From Leptospira kirschneri serovar Cynopteri str. 3522 CT (GTDB lineage: Bacteria > Spirochaetota > Leptospiria > Leptospirales > Leptospiraceae), in NCBI RefSeq assembly GCF_000243695.2, contig NZ_AHMN02000002.1, forward strand, positions 79,176-143,175: a stretch of DNA of 64,000 nucleotides, given 5' to 3'. This document shows, in pieces, positions 11,349 through 22,389 of this stretch. The first letter of the stretch is position 1. Each line of letters begins with the position of its first letter. The translations under genes and the position numbers were made by a program. Under the pieces are notes generated by a model, which searched no databases, was not told the DNA's origin, and worked only from the letters and a program-made list of their open reading frames with translations.

Positions 11349-11443
11349 GTCCGAAGCGTTTAGGTGCGGCGGGACTTGAGCGAGCCTTTGGCGAACGTCT
11401 TGCAAGTCGAAATACAAAGCAAATGTGATTTTAGTCTGTAGTA
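11349..11443. repeat. 95-bp direct repeat flanking chpIK, right copy
   Basis: Exact copy of 10462-10556. Directly at its end a MITE is inserted (11442-11544), after which the looser similarity to the left copy resumes (CATTAGAAATTT-GAATAAA at about 11555). The repeat therefore predates the MITE. The remaining 11192-11348 is AT-rich and shows no gene. Confidence 0.85.
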
Positions 11444-11544
11444 GAGTTGTTGAAAAATGAATTCTCCATCTGTTTCTATTTCATGGAAACGAGCAATTGA
11501 AATAGTTTTGTTAAACGCCACTATGGAATTTTGCAACAACTCTA
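11442..11544. mobile_element. TA-flanked 99-bp MITE, copy 2
   Basis: Ends GAGTTGTTGAAAAAT and TTTTGCAACAACTC bounded by TA at 11442-11443 and 11543-11544. It sits in the chpIK right-hand repeat. Here the flanks extend the inverted repeat by chance or selection (CTGTAG before, CTACAG after). Confidence 0.8.
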
Positions 11545-11651
11545 CTACAGAAAATACATTAGAAATTTCGAATAAATTAAGAAAACAAAGTTATACGAAA
11601 TTGCAGAATTTCACGGCACAGACGTCACTAAATTAAGCTTTGTTTTCTTCT

Positions 11652-12024
11652 TTAATACTTATCTGGAGTAATAATGTTAAAATTCTTAATCTTCTGAAGA
11701 CTCAATAAATCTTTGTCTCCAGTAATCTACTTTTACCACAAAGGCAGATTCTAAAATATGGTAATCATCTCTATCTCTTAATTCCAAATAATCCTGAATA
11801 GGTTTATTCTTAATGAGCGTTGTAACATTTCTAATTTCGGATAATACATTATCATCGAGTTTGAATTTTGTTTTAGAAAGAGTAGATTCTATTTCATCTA
11901 ATATTTCTCTCGAAATATATCCTGTAAAAAATTCATCAATTAAATCTTGGAAAACAAATCTAGGTTTTCCTTTAAATAAAATAGCAGAGATGTAAATATT
12001 AGTATCTAATAATGCCTTCAACAT
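11652..12024 (-). pseudogene. PIN-domain toxin (VapC-like, COG1569 type), frameshifted near the C-terminus
   Basis: The frame from ATG 12024 reads MLKALLDTNIYISAILF (first PIN acidic residue Asp7), EILDEIESTL, and LRDRDDYHILESAFVVKVDY, then slips and stops at 11686 after WRQRFIESSED. A second frame downstream reads GDKDLLSLQKIKNFNI then ITPDKY and stops at TAA 11652-11654. That is the normal family ending (VDYIVTGDKDLL). Aligning the two suggests about 8 bases lost inside the codons for Tyr-Ile-Val-Thr. The last acidic cluster of the PIN site is thereby lost, so the toxin is probably inactive. Its ATG overlaps the upstream antitoxin stop as TAATG. Confidence 0.75.
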
Positions 12025-12212
12025 TAAGAAGCGTTTCTTTTAGTTCTAACGGATTTAATTTCATTAAAAACGTCCTTTTCGGAAATATCACTTCGACCAA
12101 TAGTTTTTGAAGTGAAATCAAAAATAACCTGCCATTTAATTTTTTTCTCAATATATGCAAAAGATAATACAATAAAAATAATATGTAAAATTAAAAAGCT
12201 TGATTGGGAGTT
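12024..12212 (-). pseudogene. Antitoxin remnant of the PIN module, no start codon
   Basis: An open frame ending at TAA 12024-12026 reads KWQVIFDFTSKTIGRSDISE then KDVFNEIKSVRTKRNAS, which resembles the C-terminal ends of small antitoxins paired with COG1569 PIN toxins. Upstream it continues only as hydrophobic, AT-rich sequence to a TGA at 12213 and lacks ATG, GTG or TTG in frame, so the DNA-binding N-terminus is gone or an ATT start is used. The one-base TAATG overlap with the toxin shows the original operon. The identification is by pattern and context. Confidence 0.45.
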
Positions 12213-12335
12213 TCATCAGGCGCGATGCCAACCCACAATGTCTTCATTTTTAAAGCAGGGTAATATATATTTCGTTTTAAGTATAAAGAGAATGATAAAT
12301 ATGATATATGATTTTTTAAATTATAAATGACATAT

Positions 12336-12438
12336 TAGAGTTGTTGAAAAATTAATTCTCCATCCGCTTCTATTTCATGGAAACGATCGATTGAAGCAGT
12401 TTTGCTAATCTCCACTACAGAATTTTTCAACAACTCTA
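12336..12438. mobile_element. TA-flanked 99-bp MITE, copy 3
   Basis: GAGTTGTTGAAAAATT at 12338 and AATTTTTCAACAACTC ending 12436, with TA on both sides. It lies in the gap 12213-12526 between the antitoxin remnant and the 7TM gene; nothing else is seen in that gap. Confidence 0.85.
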
Positions 12439-12526
12439 TTATATAAAATATTTTCTATAAATCATCAATTACTTATTTCATTATCTCGATTCTAAAGAAA
12501 TCAACTGAAAATCGATTATTATAAAA

Positions 12527-13432
<906 letters not shown>

Positions 13433-13462
13433 GTTGACAAATCTTCAACAAAAATGTGTTCG

Positions 13463-14071
13463 TTATTCTTTTTTTGAGGCAACTTTCTGTAAAGACTCTT
13501 TTCCGATTTCTATTACTTCAAACCAAGGTATTTCACCTTTTAAATACAAACCAGGAAAGTACATAGGACCAGGGTATTTGACAGATAACATCGCACCTTC
13601 TCTCAGATAAATTCTTTCAATACCTGATAACTTTGGATTGTACATTCCATAAATTGTATCGTATCCTTTTTTTACACAATGATCAGCAACAGCTATAAAA
13701 TTAGCCTTTGCCGCTTTGGCTCCTTTTACATTTTGAGTAAAGGCGACACTATTCCAATCGGCCACATTTTCTTCAATGACCGCATATCGTTTCGGTGGGA
13801 ACTGCTCGTCTTTGAATAAAGCAACTTCCAAAGGAATAAAATTGCACGGTTTTTTTTCAGTAATTCTCATTGCTGAAAAGATCTGTCCATCCTCTTCCAC
13901 ATAAAACCAAGTCGACCAGAGATCATAATGATCTATATTTTTCCAAGGTGAATTGGAATAACCAGCGTCTTCATATATTTTAGAAACAAAAGATTTTATT
14001 TTGCTCAGTTCTTCTTGCTCGTTTAATCCGATGAGTTTTTTGACTTCAATTTGTTCTAATAAATATGACAT
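13463..14071 (-). CDS. FeeM/LuxI-like GNAT-fold N-acyltransferase
   Basis: 202 residues, soluble. The layout follows N-acyl amino acid or acyl-homoserine-lactone synthases of the GNAT fold: a helical N-terminus, [21 protein letters not shown] (first beta hairpin with the Arg), [25 protein letters not shown] (acidic strand corresponding to the E-x-x-R-region of LuxI), then [20 protein letters not shown] and [13 protein letters not shown]. These enzymes transfer an acyl chain from acyl-ACP to an amino compound. The product cannot be predicted. It lies between an XRE regulator (78-base gap) and a 7TM protein (30-base gap) on the same strand. Confidence 0.7.
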   Translation of the reverse strand: MSYLLEQIEVKKLIGLNEQEELSKIKSFVSKIYEDAGYSNSPWKNIDHYDLWSTWFYVEEDGQIFSAMRITEKKPCNFIPLEVALFKDEQFPPKRYAVIEENVADWNSVAFTQNVKGAKAAKANFIAVADHCVKKGYDTIYGMYNPKLSGIERIYLREGAMLSVKYPGPMYFPGLYLKGEIPWFEVIEIGKESLQKVASKKE

Positions 14072-14149
14072 AACATAGATTATGTCTCATTATTTAAAAA
14101 CTCAATAATTATTCTAGAATTTACGTAAGACTTAAAATAAAAAACTTTT

Positions 14150-14533
14150 TTAAGAATTCAATTTTTCAACCGTTACTTGAATGACTGCGAGATCTCGATC
14201 AGATAAACGAAGAAGATTTTCGATTAGAATTTTCATTCCCTTTCGATTATAAATCTTATGCAGAAAATCAATGTCCTCCTTCTCTCCAATGTTTGCAGGA
14301 AAGAACAACATTTCTCCCTCTTCATAAATGAGCCATTTTGAAGAAATCCCAAAAATATACTCAAAAAGCAAAGCCATTGATTCTGTAAGAGTATTTTCGC
14401 CATTTCGCAAACGAGTAATTGTTCCAGGTGTAACAGCTAATTTTTGAGCTATCTGATTTTGATTGAAACCTCTTATTTCTTTCAGAAATTTTAAGGCAAT
14501 ATTGATTCGATTTCGGATTTCTATTTCACTCAT
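14150..14533 (-). CDS. XRE/Cro-type helix-turn-helix regulator, 127 residues
   Basis: The N-terminal HTH is clear: [21 protein letters not shown] then [20 protein letters not shown]. The remaining 60 residues ([22 protein letters not shown] and a helical C-terminus) match small repressors of the phage/element type. It is divergent from a consensus promoter at 14559-14587 that carries a 7-bp inverted repeat, a plausible operator. It is first in the minus-strand unit with the FeeM-like and 7TM genes, suggesting it controls both directions. Confidence 0.85.
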   Translation of the reverse strand: MSEIEIRNRINIALKFLKEIRGFNQNQIAQKLAVTPGTITRLRNGENTLTESMALLFEYIFGISSKWLIYEEGEMLFFPANIGEKEDIDFLHKIYNRKGMKILIENLLRLSDRDLAVIQVTVEKLNS

Positions 14534-14541
14534 TTTATTGC

Positions 14542-14587
<46 letters not shown>

Positions 14588-14624
14588 CCCACCAATCAAC
14601 TCATTATAAACAAAGGATATTGTA

Positions 14625-14822
14625 ATGTTTTATTCGAAAAATCAGACAATTAAATTTAGAATTAAATCCAAGTCCATTAGAAAGAAGGCTATTTTTTATA
14701 ATAGAATATTTAGTTCTTTATTTTCTCTTAGATCCCATTTCCAAAGCCAATTTTCAAAATCTTTACCTACTAACTTTTTCAAATCTTTTGAAAAATTACG
14801 ATTCCTCAACTTTAAGTTTTGA
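14625..14822 (+). CDS. Small, strongly basic hypothetical protein (65 residues)
   Basis: Rich in Lys, Arg, Phe and Ser (KFRIKSKSIRKKAIF, LRSHFQSQF) with no acidic stretch. No family recognised. What supports it is the signal context rather than the protein: a consensus promoter ends 37 bases upstream, and AAAGGA lies 7 bases before the ATG. Composition this biased in AT-rich DNA can also arise from non-coding sequence, so I am not sure it is translated. Confidence 0.35.
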   Translation: MFYSKNQTIKFRIKSKSIRKKAIFYNRIFSSLFSLRSHFQSQFSKSLPTNFFKSFEKLRFLNFKF

Positions 14823-14909
14823 ATTCATTACAACTTTCAAATAGTCAACTAATTGCTTTCTTACTCTATTAAAAATAATTTTAATCAACGACTATATAAG
14901 TAAAAAAAC

Positions 14910-15119
14910 ATGGTAATCAACTATTTTAAAATAAAACCCTTAGACATCACAGAATCAGAGTTAGACGAATACGAAAAATACATAGGTATACCTTTACACA
15001 AAGAAGACAGAGAAGCAATTTTAAAATCCACTGGTTTCCGTAAGGCAATAGCAATTAAAAATAAATTAAGACTCGATTATTTCGATTTAGAAAGTCATGA
15101 AGAGAATCTAATGAGATAA
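14910..15119 (+). CDS. Small hypothetical protein (69 residues)
   Basis: Balanced, protein-like composition: IKPLDITESELDEYEKYIGI then PLHKEDREAILKSTGFRKAI. It is mostly helical, soluble and acidic at the N-terminal half. No family recognised. It follows the 65-residue ORF by 87 bases and could share its promoter at 14559-14587. It looks more like a real protein than its neighbour. Confidence 0.5.
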   Translation: MVINYFKIKPLDITESELDEYEKYIGIPLHKEDREAILKSTGFRKAIAIKNKLRLDYFDLESHEENLMR

Positions 15120-15179
15120 AACTACTTGAACTTGAATTCGGTATTACGCGAAAGGGATCGATACGATAAAACTTAAACA

Positions 15180-15312
<133 letters not shown>

Positions 15313-15352
15313 TATTCATGTTACTTTAGAGTTTTCTTTTTCATAGATTTGT

Positions 15353-16504
<1,152 letters not shown>

Positions 16505-16708
16505 TCAAATTCTTAAAGCGTTTAAGAAAAGAATTAGAAAAAGATTATTAGAATTTAAAATTTGATCTTATTAAAAAAGAAAATTCGGAATCAATTTTAA
16601 CTTTAAACAAACAGAAATTTATAAAAGAACGTTTAAATTGAATGACTTTTTATTTTTATTTAGAAACTTATCTTTCAATTTAAATAAATTTCAGTCCGGA
16701 TAACCTTT

Positions 16709-17641
16709 ATGAACTTCCGCATAACGTTGATTCACTTACAAAAAATAACAATTGGCCTTTTATTTCTCATTAATCTTTTTTGCAAGATTCAAACGGAAAA
16801 AGTAGAACCAAAAACTTACATGGATTTAACAAAAGCGATCCAAAATCCTTTAGATGTTCGAGTTTTGGATTTGAATGGTCAAAAACTCACGATTCTTCCA
16901 AAAGAAATTGGACAATTAAAGAATTTGTATGATTTGAATTTGGATGAAAATCCACTCGGAGCTTTTCCAAAAGTAATCGGACAACTACAGAATTTGCGAG
17001 CGTTGTATTTGAATAATAATCAACTCACGACTCTTTCTAAGGAAATTGGACAACTACAAAATTTACGAACGTTGTATTTGAATAATAATCAACTCACAAC
17101 TCTTCCAAAAGTAATCGGACAACTACAGAATTTGCGAACGTTGTATTTGTTTAATAATCAACTCACAACTCTTCCTAAAGAAATCGGACAACTACAGAAT
17201 TTGCGAGCGTTGTATTTGAATAATAATCAACTCACAACGGTTTCTAAAGAAATCGGTAAATTGAAGAATTTAGAATGGTTGGAATTGAGTTATAACCAAC
17301 TTACAGCACTTCCTGAAGAAATCGAGCAACTACAGAATTTGCAAGAGTTGGATCTGTATAATAATAAGTTCACAATTCTTCCACAAGAAATAGGACAACT
17401 GAAGAATTTGAAAAAGTTGAATTTAAATGCTAACCAACTCACGACTCTTCCTAACGAAATAGGACAACTGAAGAATTTGCGAGAGTTGAGTTTGAGTAAT
17501 AACCAACTTACAACACTTCCTAAGGAAATCGAGCAACTACAGAATTTGCAATGGTTGGATTTAAACAACAACCAACTCTCATCCGAAGAAAAAGAAAGGA
17601 TTCGAAAACTACTTCCAAAATGCCAAATTTACTTTGAATAA
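16709..17641 (+). CDS. Leucine-rich-repeat protein, probable lipoprotein
   Basis: 310 residues. The N-terminal hydrophobic signal ends LLFLINLFCKIQ, with Cys28 in a possible spirochaete-type lipobox (weak: Phe at -1). After TYMDLTKAIQNPLDVRVLDL come about eleven 23-residue repeats of pattern LxxLPKEIGQLQNLxxLxLxxNQ, capped by LSSEEKERIRKLLPKCQIYF. Such bacterial-type LRRs form curved solenoids that bind proteins; in pathogenic Leptospira they are often surface or secreted. One repeat variation is SKEIG in place of PKEIG (units 3 and 6). First member of the cluster 16709-26401. Confidence 0.88.
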   Translation: MNFRITLIHLQKITIGLLFLINLFCKIQTEKVEPKTYMDLTKAIQNPLDVRVLDLNGQKLTILPKEIGQLKNLYDLNLDENPLGAFPKVIGQLQNLRALYLNNNQLTTLSKEIGQLQNLRTLYLNNNQLTTLPKVIGQLQNLRTLYLFNNQLTTLPKEIGQLQNLRALYLNNNQLTTVSKEIGKLKNLEWLELSYNQLTALPEEIEQLQNLQELDLYNNKFTILPQEIGQLKNLKKLNLNANQLTTLPNEIGQLKNLRELSLSNNQLTTLPKEIEQLQNLQWLDLNNNQLSSEEKERIRKLLPKCQIYFE

Positions 17642-17665
17642 TATTTCTTTTTCATAGGTATCCCC

Positions 17666-17682
17666 TATCCGTAATTCGGATA
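17666..17682 (+). terminator. Conserved hairpin downstream of LRR genes
   Basis: TATCCG-TAATT-CGGATA, a 6-bp stem with 5-base loop, also found after two other LRR genes (22311-22327 and 26431-26447) with about 60 bases of shared sequence following (TGGATTTCTTATCTTGTTTC). Weak as a terminator because the T-tract is poor. Confidence 0.4.
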
Positions 17683-18145
17683 AGGTGGATTTCTTATCTT
17701 GTTTCTACTAGGCTTGTATTTTTATATCATTCGGAGTCGTGGTTATGTTTCCGAAAGAAAGTGTGCTAAAATCACAAGCGGGCCCGATCGGTTGATGAAC
17801 TCCAATTTACTTGATTCTGTGAATTTTGATTGAAGTCGATTATCTTTCTTATACGTGCTTGTTGGATAACAAGCATTTGTATCAGGTATTACTACAATTC
17901 GTAAACTTCCTGAATCTATATTCGTTACATTGGATGTAAATAACGTGAGTTTCGCATAACGCGAAAGGATCGATGCGGGGCAATAAATTGAAACTATAGA
18001 TAATTGTTGTATAATGTTGGTAAGCCGGATTCGCCCAGATTTTCTTGTACCAAATTCAGTTTTTTTACAATCAAATTGAAAATTTTGATCTTATATTACT
18101 CGTTAATTCAATTACTGTTAAAATCTTCGTTCTTTTAGAAAAGAA
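17683..18145. other. Gene-free gap with LRR-tail repeat and partial hairpin repeat
   Basis: 17683-17765 repeats the sequence after the last LRR gene (26448-26530, GGAGTCGTGGTTAT). 17940-18050 holds a truncated hairpin-family copy (ACGCGAAAGGATCG, then AAGCCGGATTCGCC). Otherwise AT-rich with no credible ORF. Confidence 0.5.
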
Positions 18146-18155
18146 CGAAAGAAAA

Positions 18156-18180
18156 CCCCACTCTTTCTACAAAAGTGGGG
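18156..18180 (-). terminator. Rho-independent terminator of the beta-helix lipoprotein gene
   Basis: CCCCACT and AGTGGGG form a 7-bp G+C-rich stem; on the minus strand it is followed by TTTTCTTTC. It begins 9 bases beyond the stop codon at 18189. A second palindrome, GTTCTTTTAGAAAAGAAC (18129-18146), lies just beyond. Confidence 0.8.
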
Positions 18181-18188
18181 AAAATCCC

Positions 18189-19259
18189 TCAAGGATTACA
18201 AGGCTTAGAAACGACACTACTTCCGCTTAGATGCACAATGGCATACTGATTGTAGTTTTCAAGATCCGCCGTCACACTTCCATCTGGAAATGTAGCGATC
18301 GTAAGGGGGATATGATCCCAGAAATTGTTTAAAGCATAGAAATGAAACCCTTGAGAAACGTCTACTTCCAAGTCATACATTATATTGCAGGAAAGGGTAT
18401 TCCTTCCCTTACTTCCACGGCTTCCACCTCCCAAATCAAGAAGGCCATTAAAAGTGGAAATGCCGATCCAATTTTGAGCGATCAGATTGTCTTCCACTAG
18501 GCTATTCGAATTTGAATCCGCTTCATGCAATCCGTGAGAATTGGAAGTAATGAAATTACCGGAAATGACATGTCCCCCTCCGATCCCGTTGGAAGGATGA
18601 ATACTAACTCCTGTTCCTCTTACTGCAGTCACCGTATTATTCTTGACCGTAATTCCTGTATTTTTCAAATAAATTCCCGCATTAACAGTAGAAGAGTCGT
18701 AAAATCTAGGGTTGTTGATTTTAAACCCTGCGATTTGACTACCAGATTCCGGGACCACGGTAGGAAGATAAATAGTCGGCGGAAAACTTCCAACTCCAGA
18801 AATCAAAGTCGGCCCTATCTTAGGTGAGGTTCCCGGCGGTCCTGCATAAAGGGAGGAAGAACCCCCTGCTAAACCTTTCCCGTTACTGTCCCCATATAGA
18901 TTAACGCCTTCGGGAATATAAATCGGAAAAACTTCTCCAAGAGAAGCGTCATACGTACCTGGTGCAACCGCAATTACTTTGATACCGCTCGCCGTGGCAA
19001 CTAAAGTGGCCTTAGTAATCGTTTTAAACGGAGCAGATTGTGTACCAGCATTGGAATCGCTTCCGGAAATAGAATCCACGTAAAGTACAGGAATGATAAT
19101 GACCGACTCCGATGATTTCGGATCCGCCACAATCTTTAACAACTGTTCATTGACAATTCCGGAAAGCAACTGGGAAGAACGTTCATTTCCTCCATTTTCG
19201 TTGCCACATCCGCTGAATAGCAATAAAACTACCAACCAAATACTAAAAAATTGTTTCAT
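18189..19259 (-). CDS. DUF1565-type parallel beta-helix lipoprotein
   Basis: 356 residues. The signal peptide ends LLLFSGC, so Cys18 would be lipidated. PVLYVDSISGSDSNAGTQSA and PFKTITKAT with APGTYDASLGEVFPIYIPEG is the DUF1565 opening, followed by right-handed beta-helix coils recognisable by repeated N-x-x and I-x-x-N steps (GIYLKNTGITVKNNTVTAVR, GNFITSNSHGLHEADSNSNS, LVEDNLIAQNWIGI). Outer-surface location and carbohydrate or protein binding are plausible but not shown. It has a good Shine-Dalgarno (AGGAGA) and its own terminator. It lies in reverse between the two LRR blocks. Confidence 0.88.
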   Translation of the reverse strand: MKQFFSIWLVVLLLFSGCGNENGGNERSSQLLSGIVNEQLLKIVADPKSSESVIIIPVLYVDSISGSDSNAGTQSAPFKTITKATLVATASGIKVIAVAPGTYDASLGEVFPIYIPEGVNLYGDSNGKGLAGGSSSLYAGPPGTSPKIGPTLISGVGSFPPTIYLPTVVPESGSQIAGFKINNPRFYDSSTVNAGIYLKNTGITVKNNTVTAVRGTGVSIHPSNGIGGGHVISGNFITSNSHGLHEADSNSNSLVEDNLIAQNWIGISTFNGLLDLGGGSRGSKGRNTLSCNIMYDLEVDVSQGFHFYALNNFWDHIPLTIATFPDGSVTADLENYNQYAIVHLSGSSVVSKPCNP

Positions 19260-19269
19260 TTAAATTCTC

Positions 19270-20277
19270 CTGATTTCAAAGATTCGTATTTTAAAGCAAA
19301 TCGAAACTTTGTGAGTATATAACAATAACAGATCACTTTTTACTTCGAAAAAATTAAAATTAACTCTAATATAAGTCAAATATGTACCATTGAAACATTC
19401 AAAATGGATTTGAGAAGAATCGAAAAATTTAGTATTCAACCTTTTTTAAGGTTTTTATCAATACATGAACATCCAAGTGCCTTCCATCTACTTTCCGAAT
19501 CATAAAGTATGTTTTTAGAGGTCCCTTTAGATACGCCCACTCACGCTTCGTACAAATTCGAGACAAACAACAATCGTAATCTCTTCAAAATATACAAATT
19601 CATTCAAAAAGAGCTACATTACTAATTTTTTCTTACGGAAGAAATTGAGGCTGAATAAGTAAAATAGAGTTGTTGAAAAATTTCATAGTTCAATTAACAA
19701 AACCGATTCAATCGACCGTTTTCCATGAAATAGAAATAGATGGAGAATTTATTTTTCAACAACTCTAATAGAAATCGGAAGTTCTTTTGATTTTAAATTA
19801 ACGTGAGTTAGGCGTAAGGTGGAAAAAAGAAACCGAAAATTTCGTTAAGCCTGAGTGAGATAACAACAATAGTAGTTTATTTTCATCTTTCTCATTATGA
19901 GAATTTAAAAATTATTATTTGTAATAGTTAGAACTTGATCTTAACACTCTATTTGAATTCATTACAAAAATTGTAAGTTGTCTAGATACTTATTCTTAGC
20001 TAATTTTTTCGTGCCAAGGAATCTTTGTATTGGAGTTTTGCCAAAACAATACTTGTTCCGATGGGCTCGTCTGTTTTGTTTTTTTATCAATTATAAGTAC
20101 CGTTTGACGTGCTTGAAAGTAAATGTTATCTAAAAACCGATCTTAGTTAACGAATAACTTCTCCAAACTCAATCCCAAAGAACTTATCATCAATTTCGAT
20201 TTTCAAAATAAAATCTGCATTAAATATGTCTTTTGAAATCTGGGGTATTAATTTCGCATTCGTAGAATTCGCTTTTG
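19270..20277. other. Gene-free gap holding one MITE
   Basis: Contains the MITE at 19665-19767. A minus-strand frame over about 19440-19600 reads REWAYLKGPLKTYFMIRKVD without a start and may be a gene fragment of unknown family. Another minus frame at 20147-20290, directly after the 158-residue gene, ends ILKIEIDDKFFGIEFGEVIR, also without a start. Neither is strong. Confidence 0.35.
19665..19767. mobile_element. TA-flanked 99-bp MITE, copy 4
   Basis: GAGTTGTTGAAAAATT from 19667 and TTTTTCAACAACTC to 19765, TA on both sides. Orientation is opposite to copies 1-3 judged by the internal asymmetric sequence. Confidence 0.85.
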
Positions 20278-20754
20278 TTATTCCATAATCAATATTTTTT
20301 CAAGCTCTTGTTTTGCTTTCTTAACTTCAATCCAAAATGGTATTGTACATAATCCAATACTAAAAGTAAGCATGCCAAAGAAAATAAGAAGTTCTCGGAG
20401 AAAATCACTTAAATTATTCATAAGTGCGATGGTTGAAACTATAAACTCTAATAGTAGACCTGAAAACCAAATAAACATAAAAACAATTACGAATGGATGT
20501 AAGTGCATCTTTATATCAATTATAATTGAATTTGCTTCGGATCTAATATTACCTTTAATTTTTGGTAGAAATGAATTTTGATATGAAATTATTCTACATA
20601 TATCAAATGTATCGTTATATATATTTCCATGAAATATTTTAGTTCCACTTCCAAATAGCTCATTTGGTTCTGTATTAGCCTTTAATTTTGAAATAGCTTC
20701 TTCCACTGTGAGATTGGATTTAAGGCTATATTTTTCATACGGAATTATTTTCAT
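20278..20754 (-). CDS. Hypothetical two-helix membrane protein (158 residues)
   Basis: Residues 1-85 are soluble (YSLKSNLTVEEAISKLKANT, KIKGNIRSEANSIIIDIKM), then two membrane segments, FVIVFMFIWFSGLLLEFIV and ELLIFFGMLTFSIGLCTIPF, separated by a short loop, and a charged tail KKAKQELEKILIME. I do not recognise the family. The segment order suggests a cytosolic domain tethered to the membrane. Its ATG lies inside the end of the upstream small ORF (20735-20848), implying coupling. Confidence 0.7.
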   Translation of the reverse strand: MKIIPYEKYSLKSNLTVEEAISKLKANTEPNELFGSGTKIFHGNIYNDTFDICRIISYQNSFLPKIKGNIRSEANSIIIDIKMHLHPFVIVFMFIWFSGLLLEFIVSTIALMNNLSDFLRELLIFFGMLTFSIGLCTIPFWIEVKKAKQELEKILIME

Positions 20755-20848
20755 CTTTCGCTCTGATAGTATAATCTAAATCACATTTTTCGCATAAACT
20801 ACCGTTAGGGTAATCACATCGAATTCCATTATAATTCTGTCTATCCAT
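20735..20848 (-). CDS. Small Cys-motif ORF (37 residues) overlapping the next gene
   Basis: ATG at 20848 starts MDRQNYNGIRCDYPNGSLCE followed by KCDLDYTIRAKDENNSV and TGA at 20735. Three Cys spaced C-x7-C-x2-C could be half of a zinc or redox site. It overlaps the start of the 158-residue gene by 20 bases. No Shine-Dalgarno is evident; it could also be the end of an older, longer gene. Confidence 0.35.
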   Translation of the reverse strand: MDRQNYNGIRCDYPNGSLCEKCDLDYTIRAKDENNSV

Positions 20849-21137
20849 TTATAAAATATCAATATACTGTTAATCTTAGGATCTAATAACGATAGACTAC
20901 CCTTTCCGCCAAAGCAAGAAAATTAAGTGGCAAAACAGTTATTCCAGGAAACAGAAACACAAGGCCTTTTTTGTATTGCGGCTTTTACAACTTCCTATAC
21001 ACGACTAAATATGTTTCATAAATAAACATATTCATTTTTTGGAAATTAAGAATTAATATATTTCCTGATTTTATTACTGCTGCATTAGATCTTACTGTTC
21101 ACAGGGTTTGTAGAATATCTAAATGAATACAAAAATA

Positions 21138-21310
21138 TGAGTTTTACTGATTTTTTAAATTATCATCGAATCATAGAAGTTATTAATTATATGAAGAAAA
21201 CAACCGATTTTAATTTATTCAATATTGCACTTGAATGTGGTTTTAATTCTGCTTCTTCATTTCATAGCGCTTGTGTTAAGTTTACAGGTACCCCCACGCA
21301 ATCTTAAAAT
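21138..21310 (+). pseudogene. Truncated copy of the AraC regulator (C-terminal HTH only)
   Basis: [20 protein letters not shown] and [20 protein letters not shown] match the C-terminal HTH of the gene at 15353-16504. The first 300 codons are missing and a small deletion after FTGT shifts the frame (compare [10 protein letters not shown]), ending at a stop near 21305. The surrounding sequence then runs parallel to the intact copy. Non-functional as a regulator. The preceding 20849-21137 shows nothing recognisable. Confidence 0.85.
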
Positions 21311-21572
21311 TTATATTCAATCAAACAAAGGTTCAAGTTTTACGATTCTACAAAAACCAAAAAGATAATCAAATTCTTAAAGAGTTTAAGAAAGGAATTA
21401 GAAAAAGATTATTAGAATTTAAAATTCAATCTTATTAAAAAAGAAAATCTGGAATCAATTTTAACTTTAAACAAATAGAAATTTATAAAAGAACGTTTAA
21501 ATTGAATGACTTTTTATTTTTATTTAGAAGCTTATCTTTCAATTAAATAAAACCCCAATCTGGATAACCTTT

Positions 21573-22319
21573 ATGAACTTCCGCATAACGCTGATTCTCT
21601 TACAAAAAATAACAATAGGACTTCTAATTCTCCTTAATTCTTCTTGCGAGAACGTAGAACCAGAAATCTATACGGATTTAACAAAAGCGCTCAAAAGTCC
21701 TTTAGATGTTCGAGTTTTGAATTTGAGTGAACAAAAACTCAAGACTCTTCCTAAGGAAATTGGACAATTACAAAATTTGCAAACGTTGGATTTAAGGAAT
21801 AACCTACTCACAACACTTCCTAAGGAAATCGAAAGACTACAGAATTTGCAAACGTTGAATTTGATTAATAGTCAACTCATGACTCTTCCTAAGGAAATCG
21901 GACAACTACAAAATTTACAACAGTTGGAATTGGATTATAACCGACTTTATACTCTTCCCAAGGAAATCGGGAGATTGAAGAAATTACGAACGTTAAGTTT
22001 GTGGGGTAACCGACTTAAAACACTCCCTAACGAAATCGGACAACTGAAGAATTTACAACGGTTGCATTTGAGTTATAACCAACTTAAAACACTTCCAAAT
22101 GAAATTGAACAACTACAAAATTTGCAAGAGTTGGATTTAAGGAATAACCTGCTCACAACACTTCCTAAGGGAATTGGTCAATTGAAGAACTTGCAAAAAT
22201 TGGATTTAAGGAACAATGAACTCTTTTCCGAAGAAAAAGGAAGGATTCGAAAACTTCTTCCAAAGTGCCAAATCTATTTTCACCATATACTATATGGCAT
22301 TTTTTTAATCTATCCGTAA
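21573..22319 (+). CDS. Leucine-rich-repeat lipoprotein
   Basis: 248 residues. The signal sequence ends LLNSSCEN with Cys27 as lipidation site, a better lipobox than the paralogue at 16709. About eight 23-residue repeats follow (e.g. QTLDLRNNLLTTLPKEIERL). The paralogues end CQIYFE, but here the Glu codon and stop are lost and the frame runs on as HHILYGIFLIYP, so the last 12 residues derive from former non-coding sequence. A hairpin CCATATACTATATGG with a T-run (22283-22305) sits in this extension and may terminate transcription inside the coding frame. Confidence 0.85.
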   Translation: MNFRITLILLQKITIGLLILLNSSCENVEPEIYTDLTKALKSPLDVRVLNLSEQKLKTLPKEIGQLQNLQTLDLRNNLLTTLPKEIERLQNLQTLNLINSQLMTLPKEIGQLQNLQQLELDYNRLYTLPKEIGRLKKLRTLSLWGNRLKTLPNEIGQLKNLQRLHLSYNQLKTLPNEIEQLQNLQELDLRNNLLTTLPKGIGQLKNLQKLDLRNNELFSEEKGRIRKLLPKCQIYFHHILYGIFLIYP

Positions 22320-22389
22320 TTCGGATAAGTTGGATTTCTTATCTTGTTTCTATTGGGCTTGTATTTTTATATCATAAGGGATAGAACGT

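Noticed and set aside
10462..11443. 95-bp repeats as a CRISPR or tRNA-derived attachment site
   Set aside because: There are only two copies 887 bases apart, and no tRNA fold could be drawn.
12112..12330. 72-residue plus-strand ORF
   Set aside because: It runs antisense to the antitoxin remnant and has AT-rich, non-protein-like composition.
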